The notes under the pieces are model-generated. The model did not search any database. It saw only the letters and a list, made by a program, of their open reading frames with translations, and was not told the origin of the DNA. Shown here in pieces: positions 10,653 through 20,214 of a DNA stretch of 64,000 bases. Source of the DNA: Rubripirellula lacrimiformis (GTDB taxonomy: Bacteria; Planctomycetota; Planctomycetia; Pirellulales; Pirellulaceae). The position numbers and the translations under genes are program-made. Position 1 is the first letter of the stretch. Every line of letters starts with the position of its first letter. The stretch lies in contig NZ_CP036525.1 of assembly GCF_007741535.1 (NCBI RefSeq), positions 7,626,001 to 7,690,000 of the forward strand, read 5' to 3'.

Positions 10653-12110
10653 ATGCCAAAGCCACCTATCTGCTCTGCGATCGCTGCCACCATCTTTGTT
10701 TTTGTTAGCACCGTCTTCCTAGCGAGCGTGGGGGGCGCGAAGGAACCGCTGACCGATGGCGAGCAGTCGGTCGTGATGAAAGATCTGGACCCGTACCTGA
10801 TCGAAGCGTTCTATGGTGCCGACGCAAACGGGCGAACAGGCCGATTGGGTGCCGAGGGATCGATCGCAGACCTGCTTGCCGAACCCAAATTCATCGACTT
10901 GATACAGAAGCACGACTTGAAGCTCTTCAGCGGTCCGATGCTGGGTGACATCAAACCGACATCTGCCAAGTTCTGGGTTCGCACGGCAGGCAGCGCCACG
11001 GTCCAAATCCTAGTGGGCGAACTGGCATCGGAAACGATCCGCACGACCGCCGACGACGACTTCACAGCCGTCATGATCGTCGACGGTTTGAAACCGTTCA
11101 GCGACTATTCCTATGCGGTCAAGATCGATGACCAAACGATCCAACGCGACACGTTTCAATTGCGCACCGCCCCGCAACCGGGCCAGAAAGTCAACTTCCA
11201 TGTGACCTTTGGATCGGGATCCCGCTACGTCCCGACGAACGAATACGCCTGGGACAACATGGCTAGCAGTCGGCCGTTGGCGTACTTGGGTCTGGGTGAC
11301 AATGTCTACATCGACGTGGTCGATCGTCGTGGTGCCCAGCGAATGTTTTACTATCGCCGGTGCCTTAGCCCGGCTTATCGCGACCTGATCAGTCGTGTCG
11401 GCATGTACGCGGTCTGGGACGACCATGACATGGCGATGAACGATTCCTCCGGCGGCGCGGGCTTGAACAAGCCTTGGAAAGTTCCCAACTGGAACGTCTT
11501 CAAACAGAACTGGAACAACCCCGGCTACGGTGGCGGCAAAGCGGTCCCCGGCACCTGGCATTCGTTCTCCCTTGGCGACGTCGACTTTTTCATGACCGAC
11601 GGGCGTTTCTACCGCGACAAAAAAGATAAGACCATGCTGGGGCCAGAGCAGAAGGAATGGTTGCTAAAAAGTCTGGCGGCGTCCAAAGGAAAATTCAAAG
11701 TCATTGCATCGGGAACCATGTGGTCGGACGGTGCCGACAAGGGCGGCAAAGACTCTTGGGCCGGCCCATGGGCGAAAGCTGAACGCGATGAAATCTTTGA
11801 CCTGATCAACGACCAGAAGATCGACGGAGTGATCTTGATCTCGGGCGACCGGCATCGATCCGACATTTGGAAAATCGAGCGGCCCAATGGATACCCGTTG
11901 TACGAGTTCGTTTCGGCAAAGGTCACCAATCAACACACACACGAAACGATGCCCGCCGCGGAGTGGTCCTACAACGAAGGCAATTTCTGGGGCCAACTCA
12001 GCTTTGACCTGCGGAAGTCCGACCCCACGATGACATTCAAGTGCGTCGACATCAGCGGCAAGGTGGTGAAAGAATTCCCGCTGAAGTTGAGCGAACTGAG
12101 CCACGATTGA
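10653..12110 (+). CDS. PhoD-like alkaline phosphatase family protein
   Basis: A 485-residue protein with a signal peptide (MPKPPICSAIAATIFVFV, cleavage near GGA). An N-terminal fibronectin-like domain typical of PhoD (GPMLGDIKPTSAKFWVRT) is followed by the metallophosphatase core. Visible motifs are GLGDNVYID, AVWDDHDMAMND and SGDRHRSDIW, which supply the expected Asp/His metal ligands. Known PhoD enzymes are calcium/iron phosphodiesterases or phosphomonoesterases that release phosphate outside the cell. It stands alone between a divergent thioredoxin-like gene and a convergent lactate dehydrogenase gene. No Pho box was recognised. Confidence 0.8.
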   Translation: MPKPPICSAIAATIFVFVSTVFLASVGGAKEPLTDGEQSVVMKDLDPYLIEAFYGADANGRTGRLGAEGSIADLLAEPKFIDLIQKHDLKLFSGPMLGDIKPTSAKFWVRTAGSATVQILVGELASETIRTTADDDFTAVMIVDGLKPFSDYSYAVKIDDQTIQRDTFQLRTAPQPGQKVNFHVTFGSGSRYVPTNEYAWDNMASSRPLAYLGLGDNVYIDVVDRRGAQRMFYYRRCLSPAYRDLISRVGMYAVWDDHDMAMNDSSGGAGLNKPWKVPNWNVFKQNWNNPGYGGGKAVPGTWHSFSLGDVDFFMTDGRFYRDKKDKTMLGPEQKEWLLKSLAASKGKFKVIASGTMWSDGADKGGKDSWAGPWAKAERDEIFDLINDQKIDGVILISGDRHRSDIWKIERPNGYPLYEFVSAKVTNQHTHETMPAAEWSYNEGNFWGQLSFDLRKSDPTMTFKCVDISGKVVKEFPLKLSELSHD

Positions 12111-12125
12111 ACGATTGGCGAACGG

Positions 12126-12174
12126 TGCCCCTGATCACCGGCACCCTGAACGCTGGCACCCTGATCACGGGTAT
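12126..12174. repeat. Short imperfect triplicated motif between convergent genes
   Basis: Three imperfect 15-16 bp units of the type GCACCCTGATCACGG follow each other in the 64-bp gap between the phosphatase and lactate dehydrogenase stops. A TGATCACCGG-like piece could form small hairpins, but there is no T-tract on either strand. I would not call it a terminator. Confidence 0.4.
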
Positions 12175-13125
12175 CTAGATCACGGGCATTTCCATCGAGT
12201 CGATGGCGTCTCGGATGATGTTTGCGCTGGCGTTCAGCAATTGATGTTCGCTGTCGTTCAGCATCAAAGGAATCGACGCTAGCACTCCCTTGCCACCTAG
12301 CAGATGTGGCATCGAGATCGTGACATCGGAAACTCCGGCAACGTCTTCGATTCGCGAGCAAACTGTCAAAATCGAGCGTTGGTCGTGCAACAGGACGTCA
12401 ACGATCCGGGCCAGAGCACTGCCGATTCCATAGTAGGTCGCTCCTTTGCCTTCGATGATTTGATAGGCGGCGCGGCGCACCTGTTCATCAATGCTGGCTC
12501 GCTGACCGGCGTCCAATCCAATCCCGCGGACTTCACTGAACTCCGTCAGCGACAATCCTGCGATCGTGGCCAGGGACCATGTCAGGACTTCCGAATCGCC
12601 ATGTTCGCCAATGACATGAGCATGCACATGGCGTGAATCGACGCCGAACTGCTTTCCAACCAAACTGCGAAACCTTGCCGTATCAAGCGTGGTTCCAGAG
12701 CCAATCACGCGACTGATCGGTACTCCCATCTGCATTGCGATTTCACCAGCAACATGCGTCATGATGTCGACCGGGTTGGTCGCAACCAACAGAATCGCAT
12801 CGGGGGCATTCTGGATAATCTGAGGGATGCAGTCTCGGAACACGTCGGCGTTTCGTTGCAGCAAATGCAATCGATTTTCGCCTGGTTTTTGGCCGACCCC
12901 GGCGGCAATGATCACCACGCGGCTATCGGCCAGGTCCGCGTAGTCACCGGCGCGGACGGTCAATGGGTGCGAGAACGGAACCGCATGCGTGATGTCGTTC
13001 GCCTCGGCGATCGCACGTTCCTTTTGTTGATCCACCAACACGATCTCGCGACCGATCCCCTGCATCACAAGCGCGTAGGCTGCGGTCGATCCGACAAATC
13101 CACATCCGACAATGCTAACTTTCAT
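12175..13125 (-). CDS. ldh: L-lactate dehydrogenase
   Basis: A 316-residue protein from the ATG at 13125; the frame upstream of it is not protein-like. The NAD-binding Rossmann fold begins [11 protein letters not shown]. The substrate loop reads GQKPGENR: Gln at the position that separates lactate (Gln) from malate (Arg) dehydrogenases. The substrate Arg lies in TLDTARFR and the catalytic His in GEHGDSE. These assign it as NAD-dependent lactate dehydrogenase, interconverting pyruvate and lactate in the cytoplasm. It is monocistronic in appearance, convergent with the phosphatase and divergent from the TonB receptor. Confidence 0.9.
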   Translation of the reverse strand: MKVSIVGCGFVGSTAAYALVMQGIGREIVLVDQQKERAIAEANDITHAVPFSHPLTVRAGDYADLADSRVVIIAAGVGQKPGENRLHLLQRNADVFRDCIPQIIQNAPDAILLVATNPVDIMTHVAGEIAMQMGVPISRVIGSGTTLDTARFRSLVGKQFGVDSRHVHAHVIGEHGDSEVLTWSLATIAGLSLTEFSEVRGIGLDAGQRASIDEQVRRAAYQIIEGKGATYYGIGSALARIVDVLLHDQRSILTVCSRIEDVAGVSDVTISMPHLLGGKGVLASIPLMLNDSEHQLLNASANIIRDAIDSMEMPVI

Positions 13126-13446
13126 GTTCGATCTTTCTTGGGTCTGAAAAGGATGAACGCTCCGTGACGCCGCTGGCCGGTATTCGCCGAATGCCGTCTC
13201 TGTCTTGGCATATCCAATGGCCATGCGGAATCCCCCCGCACGACGCATTCATCCAGCTTTCGATCGATCACGAATCCCGATCGGCCGCACAACTGTTTCA
13301 GGCCTACCATTCTGAAACCGCCTAGCGGTCCTCGCGGCAACGTCCCGATGGTATTGAGGAATGATAACGATGTCGGAATCTAGCAGGTTGGTGCCTGCTA
13401 CCGGAATAATCGGTAATTGATAAAGCGGACTGGCAAGGAGGCCAAG
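13126..13446. promoter_or_regulatory. Divergent control region, ldh / TonB receptor
   Basis: A 321-bp region between divergent genes. It contains the inverted repeats GTTTCAG...CTGAAAC (centred near 13300) and GCAGG...CCTGC (13383-13398), then ACCG...CGGT next to the receptor start. Any of these could be an operator. No clear -35/-10 pair or riboswitch was recognised; in particular no conserved cobalamin-box sequence was seen despite the TonB gene. Confidence 0.35.
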
Positions 13447-15588
13447 GTGACGCCATCGTTAAGAATGTGGGCTTTGACGGTGTTCGCAGCCGCGGGCAAC
13501 CTGGCAATGGCTCAGGAACTGGTTCCAGTCGACGTGGTCAGTCCGCCGGGTATCCAGAAAGAAACTGGGCAAGCCGGTAGCGATTTGGATGCTGATGCGG
13601 ACTTGGACATTCCCGATGGGGATGAAGACGAACTGGATTCGTTGCTGGATCTGGTGGATGACGACGTCAGCAAACTATCCAGCGTCAACGTCAGTCGCCA
13701 GGCGACCATGGCGCCGGCTTTGAACACAGAAGTCACGACGGTCAGCCGGCAAAAGAGCACGATTGGTCGATCGCCGGCGGCTGTCTTTGTCATTTCCAAC
13801 GAAATGATCCGCCACTCGGGTGCTCGCACGATTCCCGACGTGCTGCGAATGGCTCCCGGAGTGCAGGTTTCTCAGATTGACGCCAGCGAATGGGCAGTCA
13901 GCATTCGAGGATCGAACGGTCGATTCGCAAACAAGCTGCTCGTTCAGATCGACGGCCGAACGGTCTACACCCCGTTGTTCGGAGGCACCTTCTGGGACGT
14001 CCAGGACTTACTTTTCGAAGACATCGAACGAATCGAAGTGGTTCGCGGCCCCGGTGCAGCAGTCTGGGGTGCGAACGCGGTCAACGGGGTGATCAACATC
14101 ATCACCAAGAACGCAAAAGATACTCACGGGACCTTCGTCGAAGCGGGTGCCGGGACCGAGCAAAACGGTTTTACGAGCGCCCGGCATGGATGGCGAACAG
14201 CAAACGGCGTCGACATGCGTGTCTATGGCAAGTGGTTTGACCGCGACGAAGCCACGCTGCCGGATAGCGATGCCCACGATGATTGGAGGATGGCACGCGG
14301 TGGCTTCCGCGCCGACTGGAAACCTGATCACACTTCGCACCTGACGTTCCAGGGTGACGCCTATGGAGGTGAATCCGGAAGAGAAAGCCTCGTACCTACG
14401 CCGGCCCCCGTCTATACGCGAACCGTAATCGAAGACACGGATCTTTCGGGGTTCAATGGATTGCTCCGATACTCGCAAACTTTAAATGATGACAACGAAT
14501 GGTCGATCCAAGCCTATTTCGACCATACGTACCGCCAGTTTCAGCAATTGAAATTCGGGGAAAAACGAGACAGCGTGGACATCGACTTTCAGCACCAGTT
14601 CAAGGCGTTTGACGATCACTCGTTCGTCTGGGGTGCGAGCTACCGCAATTCACGTGACCACATCTACGACTCGCCATTCTTCCTGACGTTTGACCCGGAT
14701 GACCGCACCGTCGACCAGCTCAACTATTTCGTACAGGATGAAATCACGCTAATCGACGACGCATTGTACTTCACCACCGGTGCGAAGTTCACACACAGCG
14801 ACTACACACCGTTCGAGTTTCAGCCAACCGCCCGGATCCTGTGGACCCCCAACGAACGGCAATCCATATGGGCGTCGTATTCTCGTGCCGTTCGATCTCC
14901 CACACGTGTTGGGATCGACGTCAGTTTGACGATGCTGCCCGGACCATCGGCGCCAACCGCGTTCCCTCTATTCTTGGGAAACCGCAAATTTGCTTCCGAA
15001 AACATGGACGCTTGGGAAATTGGAATGCGAGCTCAGCCCACCCAGGCATTTTCGTGGGACGCGGCCGCGTTCTACTTTGATTACGACGATTTGCAGGCCG
15101 TATCGGTCGGGGCACCCTACTTTAGTTTGGGCCCTCCGGCAGCAGTCTACGTTCCGCTGACCATCACGAACTCTGGCCAAGGACGCAGCTACGGATTCGA
15201 ATTGGGTGCGAATTACGCACTCAGCGAAGACTGGCGATTGTACGGTGCTTACACGTTCCTACGTGAGCAACTGACGACGGCAAGCACTAACGTCGGCGGC
15301 AGCCCGGACAATCAGATTTACCTGCAATCATCGTTCAATCTGACCAGACATACCGATTTGGACGTCATGTGGCGGTACTCCGATAGTCTGCCCCTGCAAT
15401 CGACGCCTAGCTACAACACCATGGACGTGCGATACGCATGGCGGCCCAGCCGTGATTGGGAAGTGGCATTGGTTGGACGCAACTTACTGCAACCTGACCA
15501 TAAAGAGGTCGGGAATGACGGTTTTACCGGTAATGTGTCCACCAACATCCAGCGTGAATTCTACGCTGCGATCAGTCTTTGGTATTAA
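13447..15588 (+). CDS. TonB-dependent outer-membrane receptor
   Basis: The GTG at 13447 is chosen because AAGGAGG sits five bases before it and it gives a compact signal peptide ending in NLAMAQ. The result is 713 residues. A strongly acidic segment (about residues 45-75, rich in D/E) precedes the plug domain, recognisable by RTIPDVLRMAPGV, IRGSNGRF, LVQIDGRTVY, IERIEVVRGPGAAVWG and GVINIITK. The rest is a 22-strand-type barrel with the usual aromatic end (AAISLWY). These receptors import large ligands such as siderophores, cobamides or glycans; this one has no recognisable ligand signature. It sits just ahead of a YfiR-like gene and a sensor kinase. Confidence 0.88.
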   Translation: MTPSLRMWALTVFAAAGNLAMAQELVPVDVVSPPGIQKETGQAGSDLDADADLDIPDGDEDELDSLLDLVDDDVSKLSSVNVSRQATMAPALNTEVTTVSRQKSTIGRSPAAVFVISNEMIRHSGARTIPDVLRMAPGVQVSQIDASEWAVSIRGSNGRFANKLLVQIDGRTVYTPLFGGTFWDVQDLLFEDIERIEVVRGPGAAVWGANAVNGVINIITKNAKDTHGTFVEAGAGTEQNGFTSARHGWRTANGVDMRVYGKWFDRDEATLPDSDAHDDWRMARGGFRADWKPDHTSHLTFQGDAYGGESGRESLVPTPAPVYTRTVIEDTDLSGFNGLLRYSQTLNDDNEWSIQAYFDHTYRQFQQLKFGEKRDSVDIDFQHQFKAFDDHSFVWGASYRNSRDHIYDSPFFLTFDPDDRTVDQLNYFVQDEITLIDDALYFTTGAKFTHSDYTPFEFQPTARILWTPNERQSIWASYSRAVRSPTRVGIDVSLTMLPGPSAPTAFPLFLGNRKFASENMDAWEIGMRAQPTQAFSWDAAAFYFDYDDLQAVSVGAPYFSLGPPAAVYVPLTITNSGQGRSYGFELGANYALSEDWRLYGAYTFLREQLTTASTNVGGSPDNQIYLQSSFNLTRHTDLDVMWRYSDSLPLQSTPSYNTMDVRYAWRPSRDWEVALVGRNLLQPDHKEVGNDGFTGNVSTNIQREFYAAISLWY

Positions 15589-15706
15589 ACCGCTAAATAC
15601 CTGCTAGTCAAGCGTTTTGGAACACTCGCTCGAATCGTGTCCTACCATTCAAGCATGGCATATTGCCTTCTCGAAACACCCTATTAACCTCCACCGGACC
15701 TCCCCA

Positions 15707-16354
15707 ATGCAAAGGGACCAAGACGAATGCCATTCGTTTGTCCCTGCGCCCGGTGCAGTGTTTGTGATGATTGCATTGATTGTCGGGCCCATCCCTTGCT
15801 TTGGCCAAACGATCACTCCGGCTCACACACCGACTAGCAACTCGCTAACCACGTCGACCGTGCAAACGGCAAAAGAAAGCAACATCAAAGCGGTGTACCT
15901 GTACAGCTTTGGTCGATTCACGACCTGGCCGACTAGCGATTCGAATGCCGTCGACCAATTCACCATCGGCGTGGTCGGCCCCACCGGCGTTCACAGCAGC
16001 CTGGAAAAGATCGCGGCCAAACGCACGATTCAAGAGATGCCGATTCAGATTCGGCACTATGTCTCGGCCAGCGAGGTGACCGCCGGCGATTGCCAACTGC
16101 TGTTCGTCACCCAATCCATTCCAGCGGCCGATGCAGCCACGCTAGCCGCAAGGCTTCGTGAGACCCCCGTGCTGATCGCTACCGAAACGGGCGATTGCCC
16201 CGTTGGGACCGTGGTCAATTTCGTTCCCGAAGGCAGTTCAATCCACTTCGAGATTGATATCGAAGAGGCCAAGCGTAAACGACTGGCCATGGACGCCCGG
16301 TTGCTTCGCCAAGGCAAACCGATGCCGAGCAGCACCCCCAATCAAGGTCCTTAG
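15707..16354 (+). CDS. YfiR-like periplasmic protein (DUF4154)
   Basis: A 215-residue protein from the ATG at 15707; a longer frame from 15617 adds an implausible N-terminus. The signal peptide spans the hydrophobic stretch VFVMIALIVGPIPCFGQ. The mature domain has the DUF4154 hallmark KAVYLYSFGRFTTWP and a conserved later part (CQLLFVTQSIP, FEIDIEEAKRKRLAMDARLL). In Pseudomonas, YfiR is a periplasmic repressor that binds the CHASE8 domain of the cyclase YfiN. Here the next gene encodes a CHASE8-like histidine kinase 9 bp downstream, so it probably gates that kinase. The link with the upstream TonB receptor is an inference from order. Confidence 0.8.
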   Translation: MQRDQDECHSFVPAPGAVFVMIALIVGPIPCFGQTITPAHTPTSNSLTTSTVQTAKESNIKAVYLYSFGRFTTWPTSDSNAVDQFTIGVVGPTGVHSSLEKIAAKRTIQEMPIQIRHYVSASEVTAGDCQLLFVTQSIPAADAATLAARLRETPVLIATETGDCPVGTVVNFVPEGSSIHFEIDIEEAKRKRLAMDARLLRQGKPMPSSTPNQGP

Positions 16355-16363
16355 ACGTCCGTG

Positions 16364-18763
16364 ATGACTCCACACAACGGTTCCAGCATGCCAACTTGCA
16401 CGCATCCACTGCAAACGCTGCGCAATGCGTCGATCAAAACCAAGCTGCTGCTATTGGCGACGACATCCGTCGCGATGGCGCTGTTGATGGCGTTCGCGGG
16501 AATGGCGGTGAACGACATCCGGTTCATTCGCAGTTCGAAAGTCGATCAGCTTGAATCCCAAGCAAAGATGTTGGCGTTCAACTCCGTTGGCGTGTTGACG
16601 TTTCAAGACGAATCGGCAACACGAGAGCTGCTGCGTTCGATGGAGATGTATCCCACGGTCGAATACGCTTGCATCTACGACGAAACGGGACGGGTCTTTG
16701 CCGAGTATCGTGCTAACGAACTATCCGATGCACGGGCACGAGAGATCCAAACTTCGGGAAACCAAATCACCGACGCCGGCGTCGAAGTTCTGCACACCAT
16801 ATCCGATGCCGGCGAAGACATCGGTTCGGTCTATCTGTTTGCAAACATGTCGGATCTGCAGGCACACGTGCAAAGCTATCTGATGCTGTGCGGCGGATTG
16901 CTGGTTGGATCGTTGGTGGTCGCAGGGCTGTTTGCATCCCAGATGCAACGCCTGATATCCAGCCCGATCCGAGAATTGGCCCTGGCAGCGAATCGTGTCA
17001 AACGGGAACGCGACTTTACGATTCGTGTCCAACCGGCAGCAAGCGATGAACTGGGCCAACTCGGGGGCGCGTTCAACGCCATGCTGGACGAAATCCAACA
17101 TTCCAAGGCCGCCTTGCAAGCCGCCAATGACGAACTGGAAGACCGCGTTGAACAGCGTACTGCCGAACTGACCGAAGAGATTACACAACGCCAATCCGCC
17201 CAAGAAGCACTGCAAGTTGCCTGCACTGCGGCCGAAGCGGCAAGCCGTGCCAAGAGTGAATTCCTGGCGAACATGAGCCACGAGATTCGCACTCCGCTGA
17301 ACGGCATCCTCGGCTTCACCGAACTGCTGACCAACAAATCGGACGGTAACGATCCTCGCAAACGCAAAGAGTATCTTGAAACCATCTCTGCCAGCGGCAC
17401 CCACCTACTGGGGCTAATCAATGACATCTTGGACCTATCGAAAATCGAAGCTGGCCAGCTAGAAGTCGAACTGTCGCCGTGTTCGCCCCATGACGTCATC
17501 AACCAAGTGGTCAGCGTTCTGCGCGCTAGAGCGCAACAGAAAGGGCTGAAGCTAAACTGCGCCTGGTCTAGCCGTGTGCCTGAATCGATCGTGACCGATG
17601 GCGGCCGACTGCGGCAATTGCTGATGAACTTGGTTGGCAACGCCATCAAATTCACCAAACAGGGCAACGTCACCATCGACGCCGAACTGGACCACTTTTG
17701 CGAGATGCTAACGATCCGCGTGACGGATACCGGAATCGGGATCCCCGAAGACAAGCAGGCCGATATTTTCAGTCCGTTCGTGCAGGCCGACAACTCGGTA
17801 ACCCGCCGCTACGGTGGCACAGGACTGGGACTGGCGATTTCAAAGCGTCTTTCGGCGGCTCTGGGCGGTGACCTAAGAGTCGAAAGCAGCGAGGGCAACG
17901 GCAGCGTTTTCATTCTGAATGTGAAAACCGGGCCGCTGAACTCTGTCGCACTGCTGGACGCTCCCCCCGCCGACGCGCTGATGGGAACAACCACCCACCA
18001 TTTCGATCAAGAAATTGACCTGCCCAAATCAAACATCCTGTTGGTAGAAGACGGCGAAATCAATCGCAAACTTGTTCGCATCATGCTAGAGGAAGCAGGT
18101 GCAACCGTGACCACCGCCGAAAATGGCTGGGTCGCGGTCAATGCAACATCGAAGGCAACATTCGACCTGATCCTAATGGACATGCAAATGCCGGTGATGG
18201 ACGGCTACACCGCAGCGACCCGCATGCGAAGCGATGGCCTGAGCACCCCGATCATCGCCCTAACGGCTCACGCCATGAAGGGTGATGAAGAGAAATGCCT
18301 GAACGCTGGATGCACAGCCTATTTGACCAAGCCCATTCAGAAGGCCGTGTTGCTAGGCGAGGTTTTGGATCACTTGACGCGCGCCGGTATCGCGAAGGTT
18401 GCCCCTACCGAAACCCTGGGTGGTCTCACCGAAGCATCCCCCGAACCACCATCCGGATTGAAATCGACATTGCCACTGGACAACGTCGTCTATCGCGAGA
18501 TCGTCGAAGAGTTTGTTGAGTTTTTGCAACATCACGTGGCCGAGATGCAGTCGGCGTATGCGAGCGAAAACTTTGAATCCTTGGCCAAACTTGCCCACGC
18601 TCTGAAAGGTGCCGGGGGCACAGCCGGGTTCGATGTACTCACTGCCCCCTCGGCCAAGCTACAGAAATCAACCAACGACATCGATCCAAGTGAAATCGAA
18701 GCAACGCTCGCAGAACTAGCAGATCTGTCTCGCCGCATTCACGAAACGCCTCAGCGTGCATAA
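16364..18763 (+). CDS. Hybrid sensor histidine kinase: CHASE8-HAMP-HisKA-HATPase-REC-HPt
   Basis: About 799 residues from the ATG at 16364 (an in-frame GTG directly precedes it; an ATG at 16388 is possible). Transmembrane segments near residues 27-50 and 171-192 enclose a CHASE8-like periplasmic region (VDQLESQAKMLAFNSVGVLTF). HAMP and a coiled coil follow, then the H-box SHEIRTPLNG (His about 306), N-box NLVGNAIKFT, G-boxes DTGIGIPED and GGTGLGLA, a receiver with Asp in LMDMQMPVMDG (about 604) and Lys in YLTKP, and an HPt domain with His in LAHALKGAGGTAG (about 742). Every phosphorelay residue is present. The CHASE8 region is the expected docking site for the YfiR-like neighbour. Confidence 0.88.
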   Translation: MTPHNGSSMPTCTHPLQTLRNASIKTKLLLLATTSVAMALLMAFAGMAVNDIRFIRSSKVDQLESQAKMLAFNSVGVLTFQDESATRELLRSMEMYPTVEYACIYDETGRVFAEYRANELSDARAREIQTSGNQITDAGVEVLHTISDAGEDIGSVYLFANMSDLQAHVQSYLMLCGGLLVGSLVVAGLFASQMQRLISSPIRELALAANRVKRERDFTIRVQPAASDELGQLGGAFNAMLDEIQHSKAALQAANDELEDRVEQRTAELTEEITQRQSAQEALQVACTAAEAASRAKSEFLANMSHEIRTPLNGILGFTELLTNKSDGNDPRKRKEYLETISASGTHLLGLINDILDLSKIEAGQLEVELSPCSPHDVINQVVSVLRARAQQKGLKLNCAWSSRVPESIVTDGGRLRQLLMNLVGNAIKFTKQGNVTIDAELDHFCEMLTIRVTDTGIGIPEDKQADIFSPFVQADNSVTRRYGGTGLGLAISKRLSAALGGDLRVESSEGNGSVFILNVKTGPLNSVALLDAPPADALMGTTTHHFDQEIDLPKSNILLVEDGEINRKLVRIMLEEAGATVTTAENGWVAVNATSKATFDLILMDMQMPVMDGYTAATRMRSDGLSTPIIALTAHAMKGDEEKCLNAGCTAYLTKPIQKAVLLGEVLDHLTRAGIAKVAPTETLGGLTEASPEPPSGLKSTLPLDNVVYREIVEEFVEFLQHHVAEMQSAYASENFESLAKLAHALKGAGGTAGFDVLTAPSAKLQKSTNDIDPSEIEATLAELADLSRRIHETPQRA

Positions 18764-18999
18764 GCAGATTAGCAACGAGCGATCCATAAGTGTCGCGATG
18801 AAAGTCATCTCGCCCCCGCCGCGCAGCGGTTTGCAGGGGAGAGAGTTAGAGAGGGGGGGAGGAGAAAGAAACGACACTTATGGATCGCTCGTTGTTTAGT
18901 CCGGATCAATTCTGGGAAATGTGCCGCTGCCTACAGCACGGCGACCTATGTTCCAGATACACAGCCTGTCATCACCGCCTCCGATAGAACCTTTCGGCC
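18764..18999. other. 236-bp intergenic region between kinase and HD-GYP genes
   Basis: Holds the long inverted repeat at 18773-18894 (listed separately). The remaining 105 bp before the HD-GYP gene shows no gene and no clear promoter. Confidence 0.5.
18773..18894. repeat. Element bounded by perfect 23-bp inverted repeats
   Basis: The 23 bp at 18773-18795 are exactly the reverse complement of 18872-18894. They enclose 76 bp, which includes a C-rich run, GCGCAGCGG, and a purine-rich run of G and A. The ends start AACGAGCGATCC. There is no open frame inside. The layout fits a MITE-like non-autonomous element or a long cruciform/terminator. I saw no obvious flanking target duplication. Confidence 0.75.
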
Positions 19000-20178
19000 A
19001 TGCCTCTTGCGATAGCCAGTTCAGATCTCACGACCGAAGGCAATTCCACTACGGGTCGAAATCATTCAAACAACCTGGCAAGTTCAATTCATTCGGCGAA
19101 GATCATGATCGTCGATGATATCGCGGTCAATGTGCGCGTTGCTCAAGCTCATTTGGAATCTGCCGGTTATACCAATTTTGTCACCCTTAGCGATTCCACC
19201 GAAGCCATGGAACGCATCCAAGACGATGCACCGGATGTGATCCTGTTGGACATCATGATGCCGGACATCAGCGGCTTGGAAATTCTGCAGCAACTTCGCA
19301 GCCAAGAATCCACCGCTCGATTGCCAGTTTTGATTCTGACCGGTGCTGAAAGTCGTGAACTGAAGCACGAAGCGTTGCAGCTTGGAGCGACCGACTTTCT
19401 TAGCAAGCCAATCGACATCGAAGAACTTTTGCCACGCGTGCGAAATAGCTTGGTCATCAAGGGCTACGAAGATGACTTAAAAACACAAGTCATGCAGCGA
19501 ACAGCGGAACTGGAACAGGCCCAGACTGAATTGATTCATTGCTTGGCCCGCGCCGCCGAATCGCGAGACAACGATACCGGCGCCCATGTGATTCGAGTCG
19601 GAAAATACGCCGGCCTGATCGGCGACGAACTGGGCATGGACCAATCCGAAGTATCACGTTTGATGCAGGCAGCCACGCTTCACGACGTGGGCAAGATTGG
19701 AATCCGCGACGAGATTCTGCAGAAACCCGGGAAACTGACCCCCGAGGAAATGATCGAAATGCAGCGACACTGCGGTCTCGGACGACGCGTCCTGGAACGA
19801 GTCCCTGGATTCGACGACTTCTTCGTACAAGACCACACGTCGATCGGCGATCAGATCATGCGGGCCTGCAGTTCACCGACGATCCAGATGGCACGGACGA
19901 TCGCCCTGACTCATCACGAACGATGGGATGGCAGCGGGTACCCGCTTGGCCTGTCCGGTGAATCGATTCCCTTGGAAGGTCGGATCACCGCGGTCGCCGA
20001 TGTCTTCGACGCCGTCAGCAGTCGCCGCAGCTACAAGGATCCGTTCTCGCTGGACGAATCGCTAGCGATCATTGACGAAGGAAGTGGATCTCACTTCGAC
20101 CCAGCCGTCACAGCGGCCTTTCTGAGACGAGTCCAAGATATTGTCAAAATTCAAATCCAGCACGCCGACGTTGCCTAG
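19000..20178 (+). CDS. Response regulator with HD-GYP phosphodiesterase domain
   Basis: A 392-residue protein. An N-terminal receiver domain (about residues 33-150) has the phosphoacceptor Asp in VILLDIMMPDISG and Lys in FLSKPID. A short coiled coil leads into an HD-GYP domain with the metal-binding motif LHDVGKIG and the full signature HHERWDGSGYP. Such proteins hydrolyse cyclic-di-GMP when the receiver is phosphorylated. It lies between the hybrid kinase and a diguanylate cyclase gene, 36 bp before the latter's ATG. The natural reading is that the phosphorelay sets the cyclic-di-GMP level; which kinase phosphorylates it is unproven. Confidence 0.9.
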   Translation: MPLAIASSDLTTEGNSTTGRNHSNNLASSIHSAKIMIVDDIAVNVRVAQAHLESAGYTNFVTLSDSTEAMERIQDDAPDVILLDIMMPDISGLEILQQLRSQESTARLPVLILTGAESRELKHEALQLGATDFLSKPIDIEELLPRVRNSLVIKGYEDDLKTQVMQRTAELEQAQTELIHCLARAAESRDNDTGAHVIRVGKYAGLIGDELGMDQSEVSRLMQAATLHDVGKIGIRDEILQKPGKLTPEEMIEMQRHCGLGRRVLERVPGFDDFFVQDHTSIGDQIMRACSSPTIQMARTIALTHHERWDGSGYPLGLSGESIPLEGRITAVADVFDAVSSRRSYKDPFSLDESLAIIDEGSGSHFDPAVTAAFLRRVQDIVKIQIQHADVA

Positions 20179-20214
20179 TTCGCCACACAAACTCACCGCA
20201 GTTTGAGCCGTACC

